Below are positions 27,823-36,966 of a stretch of 64,000 bases of DNA, piece after piece. Made by a program: the position numbers and the translations under genes. The notes under the pieces were generated by a model. That model was not told where the DNA came from, made no database searches, and saw only the letters and a list, made by a program, of their open reading frames with translations. The stretch is from Gramella sp. MT6 (GTDB lineage: Bacteria; Bacteroidota; Bacteroidia; Flavobacteriales; Flavobacteriaceae), in assembly GCF_019357415.1 (NCBI RefSeq), contig NZ_CP048410.1, positions 2,451,001 to 2,515,000 of the forward strand, read 5' to 3'. Numbering within the stretch: position 1 is the first letter of the stretch; each line of letters starts with the position of its first letter.

Positions 27823-28441
27823 TTATCAAAACATACTATGGGATTTTGACGGCGTACTAATGGATAGTATGCCTGTAAGAAATAGAGGTTTTGAAATTGT
27901 ATTAAAAAATTACCCAAATAAAGAAGTTGAACAATTAATGCGTTTTCATTTAAATAATGGAGGCCTTTCTAGATTTGTTAAATTCAGATATTTTTTTGAA
28001 AATATCCGCAATGAAGATATATCTGAAAATCAAATTAAATTTTTCGCTGGGAAATTTTCTGAAGTGATGAGAAATGAATTATTGAATGAAAAGCTATTAA
28101 TTTCAGATACTGTTGAATTCGTAAAGAGATTTCATGAAAAATTCAATATGCATATAGTTTCGGGTTCAGACCAAAAAGAGCTTCGCTTTATTTGTAAAAA
28201 ATTAAACCTAAAGTCTTATTTTCTATCTATTAACGGATCACCAACACCAAAAAAGGAATTAGTGTCAATTCTGATGGGAAAGCATGACTATCAAAAGGAC
28301 AAGACTGTTTTGATTGGTGATTCAATAAATGATTATGAGGCAGCAGAATATAATGGAATTGAATTTCGTGGTTATAATAATAAAAATCTTAAGAGGCTCG
28401 AGGCCGGTTATATAGAAAGTTTTTCAGATGGAAAAGATTAA
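27806..28441 (+). CDS. HAD-superfamily phosphatase in the CMP-sugar cassette
   Basis: 211 residues. Motif I DFDGVLMD at 13-20 (nucleophile D13, acid D15), motif II S119 in VSGSD, motif III lysine near K149, and motif IV GDSIND at 171-176. The cap is helical (subfamily I type). Overlap with both neighbours suggests it dephosphorylates an intermediate of the same pathway, as KdsC or NeuA-linked phosphatases do. The substrate is unknown. Confidence 0.85.
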   Translation: MKDLSNYQNILWDFDGVLMDSMPVRNRGFEIVLKNYPNKEVEQLMRFHLNNGGLSRFVKFRYFFENIRNEDISENQIKFFAGKFSEVMRNELLNEKLLISDTVEFVKRFHEKFNMHIVSGSDQKELRFICKKLNLKSYFLSINGSPTPKKELVSILMGKHDYQKDKTVLIGDSINDYEAAEYNGIEFRGYNNKNLKRLEAGYIESFSDGKD

Positions 28442-29159
28442 TGAATCTATTAAAGGATTAGTTTACACCCTAAGGAATTCTAAAAAATTTGAACCCAACA
28501 AAATATTTAAAAATAGGAGGGTAGCCATAGTTGGTCCTGCAGATTCTGCTTTTGATAATGCATACGGAAGTTATATAGATGATTTTGATTATGTAATTAG
28601 AATCAACAAGACACCTTCAAGTTGGAATCCGGAAAATGAAAAATATATTGGTCGTAAAACTGACATATGGTTTCACTCTTTTTTTGAAAATAGAGATAGT
28701 GGTGGGGGCCCTTTAGATCCTTATATTATAAAAAATATGAATATAGAATATTTGGTCAATCCGCGTTCATCTTTTAAAGCATATAGAAGAACTTTTAATT
28801 TCTATAGAAAATACCAGGAAAATATTTCAGTTTATCACTTGGAGTCTAAAGTTTACAAAGATTTATTATATAAATTTCCAAAAAAACTTAGACCTACTGT
28901 AGGTTTTGTAGCTTTATATTCAGCCTTAAAATCAGAATGTGAAGAATTATATATAACAGGCTACACCTTTTTCAAAACACCGTATGCTAAGGGATATAGA
29001 GATCACTTATTAGATTTAGATAAAAATAAAATGCACTTCAAAAGTCAAGGTATCCATGATGCTGATCTGGAGTATCAAATTTTCAAATCCACTATTCAAA
29101 ATCACAATTGTAAAATTTTAAATATAGATAATAAGTTGAATGAAATTTTAAATTCTTAA
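28428..29159 (+). CDS. GT29-like (sialyltransferase-family) glycosyltransferase
   Basis: 243 residues. A sialylmotif-L-like block VGPADS..(35-40)..DDFDYVIRIN (51-60), a sialylmotif-S-like block TVGFVALYSAL with CEELYITGY, and a late HDADLE histidine region follow the order found in GT29 enzymes. GT29 uses CMP-sialic acid, so this protein is the expected user of the CMP-linked product of the three upstream genes, which it overlaps by 14 bp. It may instead use CMP-Kdo-like donors. Confidence 0.72.
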   Translation: MEKINESIKGLVYTLRNSKKFEPNKIFKNRRVAIVGPADSAFDNAYGSYIDDFDYVIRINKTPSSWNPENEKYIGRKTDIWFHSFFENRDSGGGPLDPYIIKNMNIEYLVNPRSSFKAYRRTFNFYRKYQENISVYHLESKVYKDLLYKFPKKLRPTVGFVALYSALKSECEELYITGYTFFKTPYAKGYRDHLLDLDKNKMHFKSQGIHDADLEYQIFKSTIQNHNCKILNIDNKLNEILNS

Positions 29160-29163
29160 TAAC

Positions 29164-30303
29164 ATGGAAAATAATATTCAACTTTTATATTATTCAAATG
29201 CATTGGTAGCTTCTCATGGTGGACGATTACATTCTGAGGCTTTCTGTGAAGAAATTGAAAAGGATGACCGGATTCAGAAATTGATTAGGTTTCCAAAATC
29301 TAATAACCAAAAAAATATAGGCTCAAATTCGAAAATTCGAAAAGCCTTAAAACTAATACCTGCCTTACAAATTTTCTTTTTTTATAGAAGAAATAAATTA
29401 AGTTACTTGGAAATTGAGAAGGAAATTGAAAAACATAAAATTAATATTATTCATATTAGGCTTGATTCTAACTTCCTAATAATTGAGAAAATAAAAGAGA
29501 AATATCCTGATATTTTAATAACTACAGAAGTGAACGCATCACCCTTCGAAGAAAACTTTAAGAATATTCTTTTTAAATCATATTTCAAAAAATTAGAAAG
29601 GAGTAGTTTAAATTTTTCAGATGCAAATTTTTTTGTCTCAAATTATTTAAGAAAACAGATTCTCAGTAAACCTAATTTTAATAGAGATTATGTCGTACCA
29701 AATGGAGTCGATGATAAATTTTTTAATATAGAAAAGACTCCAAAGAAGAATAAGGAGGTAATTTTTGGTTATATAGGTACTCTTGACTTTCATAAAAACT
29801 TGAAGGTTTTAATTGATGCTTTTAAACAAGTTCAATCAGAAAAGACAAATACCAAATTGTTGATTATAGGAGATGGGCCAATGATGATGGACCTTAAAGC
29901 CTATGTTAACAAAACACAACTAGTAAATAATGTAATATTTCAAGGTTGGGTGAAACATGATGAAATTGTGTTTTTTCTTCAAAAATTTGATATTGCTATT
30001 CATCATAGTGCTCAACCATATATGAGTCCTCTGAAATTATTTGAATATATGGCATCAGGGTTGCCAGTTATTGGTCCTGACACTCCTGCCGTTCGCGAGA
30101 TTTTTGATGGTAATGACTTAGTTTTTACAAATGGTGAAAAGAATGATTTAGCGAACAAAATGTTATATCTCTTGGATAACCCGATGTTGAGGGAAGAAAT
30201 CGGGAAGAATTGCAAAAATAAGGTTAAAGCTAATTATAGATGGAAACATAATGCACAAAGGATTATAAATGTAATGTTAGATAAAATTGAAAATAGAAAT
30301 TAA
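29164..30303 (+). CDS. Glycosyltransferase family 4
   Basis: 379-residue GT-B enzyme. The C-terminal domain carries GYIGTLDFHKN, GDGPMM and the donor-site SPLKLFEYMASGLPV; the EX7E motif is replaced by the K-L-F-E-Y-M form used by many GT4 members. It starts 4 bp after the GT29-like gene. The first of four GT4 genes in a row. Confidence 0.9.
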   Translation: MENNIQLLYYSNALVASHGGRLHSEAFCEEIEKDDRIQKLIRFPKSNNQKNIGSNSKIRKALKLIPALQIFFFYRRNKLSYLEIEKEIEKHKINIIHIRLDSNFLIIEKIKEKYPDILITTEVNASPFEENFKNILFKSYFKKLERSSLNFSDANFFVSNYLRKQILSKPNFNRDYVVPNGVDDKFFNIEKTPKKNKEVIFGYIGTLDFHKNLKVLIDAFKQVQSEKTNTKLLIIGDGPMMMDLKAYVNKTQLVNNVIFQGWVKHDEIVFFLQKFDIAIHHSAQPYMSPLKLFEYMASGLPVIGPDTPAVREIFDGNDLVFTNGEKNDLANKMLYLLDNPMLREEIGKNCKNKVKANYRWKHNAQRIINVMLDKIENRN

Positions 30304-30325
30304 ATTTTCACAGCAATAATTTATA

Positions 30326-31459
30326 ATGAAAGTCCTTTATTTAATTGATACATTAGAAGGTTATGGAGCTGAAAAGAGTTTAGCTCATATAACGTGTAAT
30401 TTTAAAAATATTACACCAATATTTGTTCACATTTATAAAGGAGCCACATTAAAACCATACTTGGAATCAAATGGCATTAAAGTTTACTCACTAAATTTTT
30501 CGAGTAAATATTCCTTTTCGAAAGTTCTCCCAAAAATTGAAGAAATATATCAAGCAGAAAAACCTGACATTATTCATGCTACTCTGTTTAGATCAGAGAT
30601 AATTGCTAGAAAACTAAAAAAAAAATTACCTGAAATTATTTTAATCGGCAGCTTTGTAAGTAATTCATATAGTAAACAAAGATTCAATAATCTTAGTATT
30701 GTTGCAAAGGCTAAATTAATATCTATTCAGTTTTATGATTTTATTACCTCACATCATGTGGATAAATTCATTTGTAATTCCTATGCAATTAAAGAAACTA
30801 ATTCTAAGGCACTCAGGATATCAGATAGTAAAATTAAAGTAATTTATAGAGGACGGTCTCCAATGATAGAATTTAATTCTGAATTGAATATTAAAAATAT
30901 TAGGCATAGTTTAGGTATTAATAATAAGGATAAGGTCTTTATCAATGTTAGCAGACTTCAGCAAGGTAAAGGACACCTTGATTTAATTAAAGCCTTTAGT
31001 AATCTTAAAGTAGATTACGCTAAATTACTTATTGCTGGAGAGGGACTTCAGAGATCTATTCTTGAAACCGAAATTAAGAAATTAGGGTTAAAAGGAAGGG
31101 TTTTCCTTCTTGGTTATAGAGATGACATTAATAAGATACTGAAAGTTTCTGATTATTTTGTTTTTCCTTCTTATTATGAAGGTTTACCAGGGGCACTAAT
31201 TGAAGCGATATTTGCTAAAAAGCCTATAATTTATTCGGATATTCCAGAAAATAGGGAATGCATGCCCAATGAGGCCGGATTAAAATTTAATCCTGGTGAT
31301 ATTCAGAAACTAGCTTATTTAATGAAGTCAGTTCTTGAAAAACCTGATGATGATCTAAATCAAGAGATTGCTTATAAATATGCAAAAGTAAAATTCGATA
31401 TTCAGAATGTTAGCTCTAAGTACGAAAATTTCTATAAAAATTTAAATATAAAAAATTGA
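30326..31459 (+). CDS. Glycosyltransferase family 4
   Basis: 377-residue GT-B enzyme. N-terminal LIDTLEGYGAEKS, central NVSRLQQGKGH, and EX7E motif EGLPGALIE near residue 290 with a GEGLQ turn. The next GT4 gene starts within its stop codon (TTGA overlap). Donor unknown. Confidence 0.91.
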   Translation: MKVLYLIDTLEGYGAEKSLAHITCNFKNITPIFVHIYKGATLKPYLESNGIKVYSLNFSSKYSFSKVLPKIEEIYQAEKPDIIHATLFRSEIIARKLKKKLPEIILIGSFVSNSYSKQRFNNLSIVAKAKLISIQFYDFITSHHVDKFICNSYAIKETNSKALRISDSKIKVIYRGRSPMIEFNSELNIKNIRHSLGINNKDKVFINVSRLQQGKGHLDLIKAFSNLKVDYAKLLIAGEGLQRSILETEIKKLGLKGRVFLLGYRDDINKILKVSDYFVFPSYYEGLPGALIEAIFAKKPIIYSDIPENRECMPNEAGLKFNPGDIQKLAYLMKSVLEKPDDDLNQEIAYKYAKVKFDIQNVSSKYENFYKNLNIKN

Positions 31460-32547
31460 AAATAATCCAGTTAATACAAAGACCTCAATTAAGGGGAGCT
31501 GAAATCTTTGCGTGCCAGCTTTCTTCTCATTTAGAAGAATTGGGAAATGAGGTTATTGTTGTAACCATTTTTCGTGGAGATAGCAAACTACCTTTTTCTG
31601 GAAAAATTATAGAATTAAACCTCAAACAGGGATATAGATTTTTTGATTTTAAGGGATGGAAGGAGTTTCATAAAATTATTAAGGAGTTTAAGCCGGATAT
31701 TATTCAGGCTAATGCTGCGGACACTCTAAAGTTTGCATCTAGCTCTAAACGAATTTTTAAATGGTCTGTTCCTATTATTTTTAGGAATGCTAATAAGATG
31801 GGTGATTTTATTAATTCTTCTTTAAAACTTAAATTAAACAATTTTTACCTCCAAAAAATTAATTCAGTAATATCGGTAAGCAAAGAATGTGAAAATAATT
31901 TCAGGGAAACCTTTTTTTTTCCACATGATGAAATTCAAACTATAGAAATTGGAGTTGAGGAAGTATTGCCTTCGGGTATTCCCACGGATTTAGAAAAAAT
32001 TTTTAAGAAAGGTCCCGTTTTTTGTCATATAGGTAGTTTTGTTCCAGAAAAGAATCATAAAGGATTAGTTAAGATTTTTAAACGAATTGTAAATAATTTC
32101 CCTGATTCTCAATTACTTTTAATAGGCAAGGGAAAATTACAAGAGGAATCAAAATCTTTAGTTTATGATCTGAACATAGAATCAAATATTCATTTCTTAA
32201 ACTATAGAAATGATGTCTTCGATATTTTAGCTCATTCAACTGCATATTTGATGCCTAGTTTTATTGAGGGCTTACCAGCAGTAATTTTAGAAGCCATGTA
32301 TTGTAAAACCCCTGTCGTAGCAAATAATGTAGGAGGCATTGGTGAAGTTCTTATAGAAGGACAAACAGGTTGGCCAATTTCAGTAGGTGATGAAGATAAA
32401 TTCGTAAATGCAGTTGCTGATATTATTAAGAAATCTCCTTATGTTGATGAGAGGGTAGAAGCAGCTAAAGAAATGGTAATGCAAAGATTTTTGAATTCCA
32501 TTATAGCTAGGCGATTCATGGAGGCTTATAAAAAAGTAGCCGACTAA
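31456..32547 (+). CDS. Glycosyltransferase family 4
   Basis: 363-residue GT-B enzyme. N-terminal QRPQLRGAEIFA, central GSFVPEKNHKG, and EX7E motif EGLPAVILE followed by NNVGGIGEVL. The start is TTG at 31456, overlapping the stop of the preceding gene. A run of nine T residues at 31912-31920 lies in the middle of the coding region. Donor unknown. Confidence 0.91.
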   Translation: MKIIQLIQRPQLRGAEIFACQLSSHLEELGNEVIVVTIFRGDSKLPFSGKIIELNLKQGYRFFDFKGWKEFHKIIKEFKPDIIQANAADTLKFASSSKRIFKWSVPIIFRNANKMGDFINSSLKLKLNNFYLQKINSVISVSKECENNFRETFFFPHDEIQTIEIGVEEVLPSGIPTDLEKIFKKGPVFCHIGSFVPEKNHKGLVKIFKRIVNNFPDSQLLLIGKGKLQEESKSLVYDLNIESNIHFLNYRNDVFDILAHSTAYLMPSFIEGLPAVILEAMYCKTPVVANNVGGIGEVLIEGQTGWPISVGDEDKFVNAVADIIKKSPYVDERVEAAKEMVMQRFLNSIIARRFMEAYKKVAD

Positions 32548-32651
32548 TTTTTTTAAGTCGCATTGTTGGTTCATGATTTGTATTAAATATTAAATCGTAT
32601 CGCCTGAACTTAACTTCTTTACAAACTAATTTACTCCATAAGATAAATGAA

Positions 32652-33761
32652 ATGCCAAAAATAAAAGTTTTACACATAATTAAATCTTTAGGTAGAGGAG
32701 GTGCTGAAATGTTACTCCCCGAAACCCTGAAATTACACGACCATAATAAGTTTGATTTTCACTATATCTACTTTTTACCCTGGAAAGATCAGATGGTAGA
32801 GTATATTCAAAAGATTGGTGGTAAAGTAAGCTGCATTTCTGCAAAGAATAATATAGAGTTAATAGGTAAATATCCTGAAGTAATTGAATACTGTAAAAAT
32901 GAGAAGATTGATTTAATCCATTGCCATTTGCCGTGGGCTGGATTTTTAGGTAGGCTTATTTATAGAAAAACAGGTATTCCAGTTTTATATTCAGAACATA
33001 ATATGCAGGAGAGGTATCACTTCATTACGAAAGCAATTAATAAATTTTCTTTTAATAGTCAGTCACTTGCAATAGGAGTTTCGGAAGATGTCTCAAATTC
33101 TATAAAATCCAATATTAATCCTAAAATTCCCGTTAAAACAATATTAAATGGCGTAAATACAGAGAGTTTTATCCGGAGTGAAAATGACTCAATAAGAAAA
33201 CAATTTGATATTCCACGAGACGCATTAGTTTTTGGGAATGTAGCGGTTTTTCGTTTTCAGAAGCGACTAGTTCAATGGTTGCGCATATTTAAAAATATAA
33301 AAGAATCAAATAGCCATAAAGTATATGGGATTATAGTAGGTGCAGGACCTTTAGAATCTGAAATACAAGCTGAGGTAGAAAAACTTAATCTAGGTAATTC
33401 TGTATATTTTCCTGGTTTACAAACTAATGTTAAACCATATCTTGAAGCAATGGATGTTTTTATGATGAGCTCTTCATTTGAAGGTTTGCCCATAGCTCTA
33501 TTAGAAGCAATGAGTATGGAATGTGCAATTGTTTCTACAAATGCTGGTGGAATTAAAGAAGTTATTCGAAATGGTAAGGATGGATTGCTTTGTGATGTAG
33601 ATCAATGGAAGGATTTAGAACATTTGAGTAATAAATTGATCAATGATCCAGAATTACTTAAAAATTTAAGCATTAATGCTAGGGAACGGGTAAAAAAGGA
33701 ATTTAGTATGGTCAAGATGGTAGAGGAATTAGAAAGGAATTATGAAACTTTTTCAGTATAA
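32652..33761 (+). CDS. Glycosyltransferase family 4
   Basis: 369-residue GT-B enzyme. N-terminal IKSLGRGGAEMLLPE, central FRFQKRL and EX7E motif EGLPIALLE followed by NAGGIKEVI. It is preceded by a 104-bp gap in which I see no clear promoter. Donor unknown. Confidence 0.92.
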   Translation: MPKIKVLHIIKSLGRGGAEMLLPETLKLHDHNKFDFHYIYFLPWKDQMVEYIQKIGGKVSCISAKNNIELIGKYPEVIEYCKNEKIDLIHCHLPWAGFLGRLIYRKTGIPVLYSEHNMQERYHFITKAINKFSFNSQSLAIGVSEDVSNSIKSNINPKIPVKTILNGVNTESFIRSENDSIRKQFDIPRDALVFGNVAVFRFQKRLVQWLRIFKNIKESNSHKVYGIIVGAGPLESEIQAEVEKLNLGNSVYFPGLQTNVKPYLEAMDVFMMSSSFEGLPIALLEAMSMECAIVSTNAGGIKEVIRNGKDGLLCDVDQWKDLEHLSNKLINDPELLKNLSINARERVKKEFSMVKMVEELERNYETFSV

Positions 33762-33772
33762 TAATAGTTTGA

Positions 33773-34720
33773 ATGACAATTAGAGAAGCGAATAAAAATG
33801 ATATTTCTGGAATTTTAAATGTTCTAAAGGCTAGTTTAGGTGAACAATCATCAAATAAAACTATAGAGGTTTGGAGCTATAAACATTTAGAAAATCCTTT
33901 TGGAAAGTCGTTAGTTCTTATTGCAGAATTTGAAGGAAAAATAGTAGGTGTAAGAGCATTTATGAGATGGGAATGGAAAAAGAATAATGAAACATTTAAG
34001 GCTTATAGAGCGGTAGATACTGCGACTCATCCAGAATTTCAAGGCAAAGGAGTATTTAAGCGATTAACTTTAACAGCTTTAAAATATGCAGAAAATGAAG
34101 GGGGGGATTTTATTTTTAATACACCTAACTCTCAAAGTAAACCAGGATATCTAAGAATGGGTTGGGTAGAAGTAGGTAGACTCAAGGTAAGCTTATTACC
34201 TGTTTTTTCCTCTATTTTTAAATCAAATTCACATAAGTATACTCAGAAAATAAGCTGGACTGAAGCGGGAAGCGCAAAGTTATTCCATAAATACAATTCA
34301 GATTTAGGGATTAGTAATAAATTATTCACTCCAAAATCTAAAACATATTTAGAATGGAGATATCTAAAATGTCCTTTGCAAAAATACAGAATTGATGCTT
34401 GTGATGAATATTTTATAGCTGGTTATGTAAAGCACCACTCAAACTTTAAAGAATTAAGAATATCGGAATTAATAATTGGGAAAGTTAATAAAAAGTTAAT
34501 TAAAAGTATTATTCTAAATTGGGCAAGAGAACATAATGTTCATTTTATAAGTTTCTCATACCCTACCGATATTAAATTACTGACAAAACTAACTGGTAAT
34601 TATGGACCATCATTTACTCTGAGATGTATCCAGGAAAGCAAAAAAATAACGTTCGACTTCATACAACTTAAAAATTTAGACAATTGGCGTTATAGTTTAG
34701 GGGATCTTGAATTATTTTAA
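33773..34720 (+). CDS. GNAT-family N-acetyltransferase
   Basis: 315 residues. The first 150 form a GNAT domain with the acetyl-CoA motif QGKGVFKRL preceded by TATHPEF. The C-terminal half is an additional domain, as in large GNAT proteins of polysaccharide loci. It probably acetylates an amino sugar or another substituent of the polysaccharide; the target is unknown. Confidence 0.78.
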   Translation: MTIREANKNDISGILNVLKASLGEQSSNKTIEVWSYKHLENPFGKSLVLIAEFEGKIVGVRAFMRWEWKKNNETFKAYRAVDTATHPEFQGKGVFKRLTLTALKYAENEGGDFIFNTPNSQSKPGYLRMGWVEVGRLKVSLLPVFSSIFKSNSHKYTQKISWTEAGSAKLFHKYNSDLGISNKLFTPKSKTYLEWRYLKCPLQKYRIDACDEYFIAGYVKHHSNFKELRISELIIGKVNKKLIKSIILNWAREHNVHFISFSYPTDIKLLTKLTGNYGPSFTLRCIQESKKITFDFIQLKNLDNWRYSLGDLELF

Positions 34721-34729
34721 AAGTATAGA

Positions 34730-35932
34730 ATGATAGGAGCTTTATTATTAATCATATGTCTTTTTCTAATAAATCAGACTCTTTTTGGTTTGTATTCAAA
34801 AAGGCACAATTGGTTTTCCAAAAAGCTAATGAACTCTTTGTATTTCTATCATCTAGTTTTTTTTGTTGTTTACTATGTCTACGCATTAAATAACCCTTCT
34901 GATTCTTGGAGTTATTATAATAGTCCTTTAGAAAGTAATAATTTATGGTTTGATTTTTTTATGCCAGGAACAACTTTCATTGATTTCTTATCTTTTCCTT
35001 TTGTCAAATATCTAAATTTCAATTATGAAATGATGATGGTCCTATACTCTTGGATGGGATACTTAGGATTTCTTTTTTCCTATTTGTTTTTTAGAGAGAA
35101 TATTCCAGTCAAGGTAAAAGTGTTTAAACAAATTGACTTGTTAATATTAACTTTATTCTTACCAAACATGCATTTTTGGACCTCTTCCTTGGGAAAAGGT
35201 GCTCCAATTTTTATGGGATTAATGATGTTTGCTTATTCAATTAAGCAGCCGCAATCAAGAATTTTAACACTTATTATAGGAATCATTTTTATTTACTTCA
35301 TAAGGCCACATGTGTTTTTATTTGTAGCTGCAGGTACTGTTTTAGGTTTCATGAGTGGTAAGGAGAAAATTAGCTTTTGGAAGAAAGTTTTAATTTATAC
35401 AGGAATGATAGGTGGATTATATTTAGTTCAGGATGATATTCTTGGAGTGGCTGGTTTAGATAATTCCACAGATGTTATCGGAGATTTTCAAGACTTTTCA
35501 AATAAACGGTCTGCTGATTTAAGTGAATTTGCAGATTCTGCTGTAAGTATGTCTTCCTATCCTTTGCCAATAAAATTATTTACTTTTTGGTTTAGACCTC
35601 TATTTTTTGATGCACCTGGAGTATTAGGCTTGATAGTTTCTGCTGAAAACTTAGTTTATTTGCTTTTATTTTTTAAAATTTTGAATAAGAGATTTTTTAA
35701 ATTTTTAAAAAAAGCTCCTGTTTCGGTTAAAATGAGTCTTACTGTCTTTTTTTTAACCTCCTTTGCTATGACCTTCGTTATGTCCAATCTTGGAATTATT
35801 ATGAGACAAAAATCAATGGTGATGTATTTCCTTTTTTTTACTATTTATTATTTCCTTGCTCAAGAAAAATATGATAAAATAATTGCAATTCGGAGGCAGA
35901 GAAAACAGATGAAAATTCCATCCACTATTTGA
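34730..35932 (+). CDS. Polytopic membrane protein, polymerase (Wzy)-like, copy 1
   Basis: 400 residues with about ten hydrophobic segments and a longer extracytoplasmic stretch near residues 235-285. It has no catalytic signature by eye, as is normal for Wzy proteins. It is a clear paralogue of the protein encoded at 41080: shared blocks include NPSDS, TTFIDF, NYEMMM/SYEMMM, NMHFW and FAMTFVMSNLGI. Position in the locus and topology suggest a repeat-unit polymerase; O-antigen ligase or another membrane role cannot be excluded. Confidence 0.65.
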   Translation: MIGALLLIICLFLINQTLFGLYSKRHNWFSKKLMNSLYFYHLVFFVVYYVYALNNPSDSWSYYNSPLESNNLWFDFFMPGTTFIDFLSFPFVKYLNFNYEMMMVLYSWMGYLGFLFSYLFFRENIPVKVKVFKQIDLLILTLFLPNMHFWTSSLGKGAPIFMGLMMFAYSIKQPQSRILTLIIGIIFIYFIRPHVFLFVAAGTVLGFMSGKEKISFWKKVLIYTGMIGGLYLVQDDILGVAGLDNSTDVIGDFQDFSNKRSADLSEFADSAVSMSSYPLPIKLFTFWFRPLFFDAPGVLGLIVSAENLVYLLLFFKILNKRFFKFLKKAPVSVKMSLTVFFLTSFAMTFVMSNLGIIMRQKSMVMYFLFFTIYYFLAQEKYDKIIAIRRQRKQMKIPSTI

Positions 35933-35985
35933 TCTAGTTAAAGATTATCTTGATATTTTTTAATAATTATTTATATACAATTAAT

Positions 35986-36966
35986 ATGTTAGATCGGTCA
36001 GGTTCTTTAGTGATTTCATTAGATTTTGAATTACTATGGGGAGTTTTTGACAAATTGAGTTTTGAAGAGAATCAATTATATTTTATCAAAACAAGAAATG
36101 CCATTCCCCAGATTTTACAAATTTTTGAAAAATTTGAGATTCATGCTACTTGGGCTACAGTAGGAATGCTATTTAATCATAATTGGGAAGAATGGAATTC
36201 TAATATTCCTTCAAACATACCAAATTATCAAAATAGAAATTTATCTGCGTATAATTTTGGTAAATCTATACAGTCTAAAAGCACAGAGTTTGCATGTTTT
36301 GCTCCAGATTTGATTAAGAAAATAATTAGCACCAAAAATCAGGAATTAGCTACACATACCTATTCTCATTTTTATTGTAGGGAAAAGGGACAAGATTTAA
36401 AAAGCTTCCGAGAAGATTTGAAAATGTCAGTTTCATTAGCAGAGAAAGTAGGTCAGGATTTACATTCTTTAGTTTTCCCACGTAATCAATTAAATAAAGG
36501 ATATCTTGAGACTTGTAGTGATTTGGGAATTACAAGTGTACGCTCCAATCCAAATAAATGGTATTGGGAGGATACCCAGAAAGATACTCTTGCTCAAAAA
36601 ATTTTCCGAACAGGTGATGCCTACATCGGTAAAAACAATAAATCCTATCTTTTATCTGAAATAAGTCGTATTCAAAATATTAGTATTCAATCGGCTAGTC
36701 GGCTACTAAGACCTTTTTCTCATAACCGAGCTTTCAATTATCTGAGATTGAAGCGAATTGCGAATGAGATGGAATACGCCGCTATAAATGGTCAAATATA
36801 TCATTTATGGTGGCATCCGCATAACTTTGGAAATAACCCAGATAGCAATCTTAGAGATCTAACATATCTTCTTCAGGTATACAAAAAACTTAGATCAAAA
36901 TATAATTTTTCTTCTATGACGATGAAGGAGTTGAAAAATGAAACTTGCAGTTATAACAAATTTTGA
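35986..36966 (+). CDS. Polysaccharide deacetylase family protein
   Basis: 326 residues from ATG 35986; a TTG 12 codons earlier is possible. NodB-like features: SLVISLDFELLWG for the catalytic acidic residues, H124xxxH128 (THTYSH) for metal binding, and LVFPRNQLN. The SLDFE variant differs from the usual TFDDG. No signal peptide is seen, so it may act in the cytoplasm on an N-acetyl sugar intermediate. Its 3' end overlaps the convergent GT2 gene by 16 bp. Confidence 0.82.
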   Translation: MLDRSGSLVISLDFELLWGVFDKLSFEENQLYFIKTRNAIPQILQIFEKFEIHATWATVGMLFNHNWEEWNSNIPSNIPNYQNRNLSAYNFGKSIQSKSTEFACFAPDLIKKIISTKNQELATHTYSHFYCREKGQDLKSFREDLKMSVSLAEKVGQDLHSLVFPRNQLNKGYLETCSDLGITSVRSNPNKWYWEDTQKDTLAQKIFRTGDAYIGKNNKSYLLSEISRIQNISIQSASRLLRPFSHNRAFNYLRLKRIANEMEYAAINGQIYHLWWHPHNFGNNPDSNLRDLTYLLQVYKKLRSKYNFSSMTMKELKNETCSYNKF

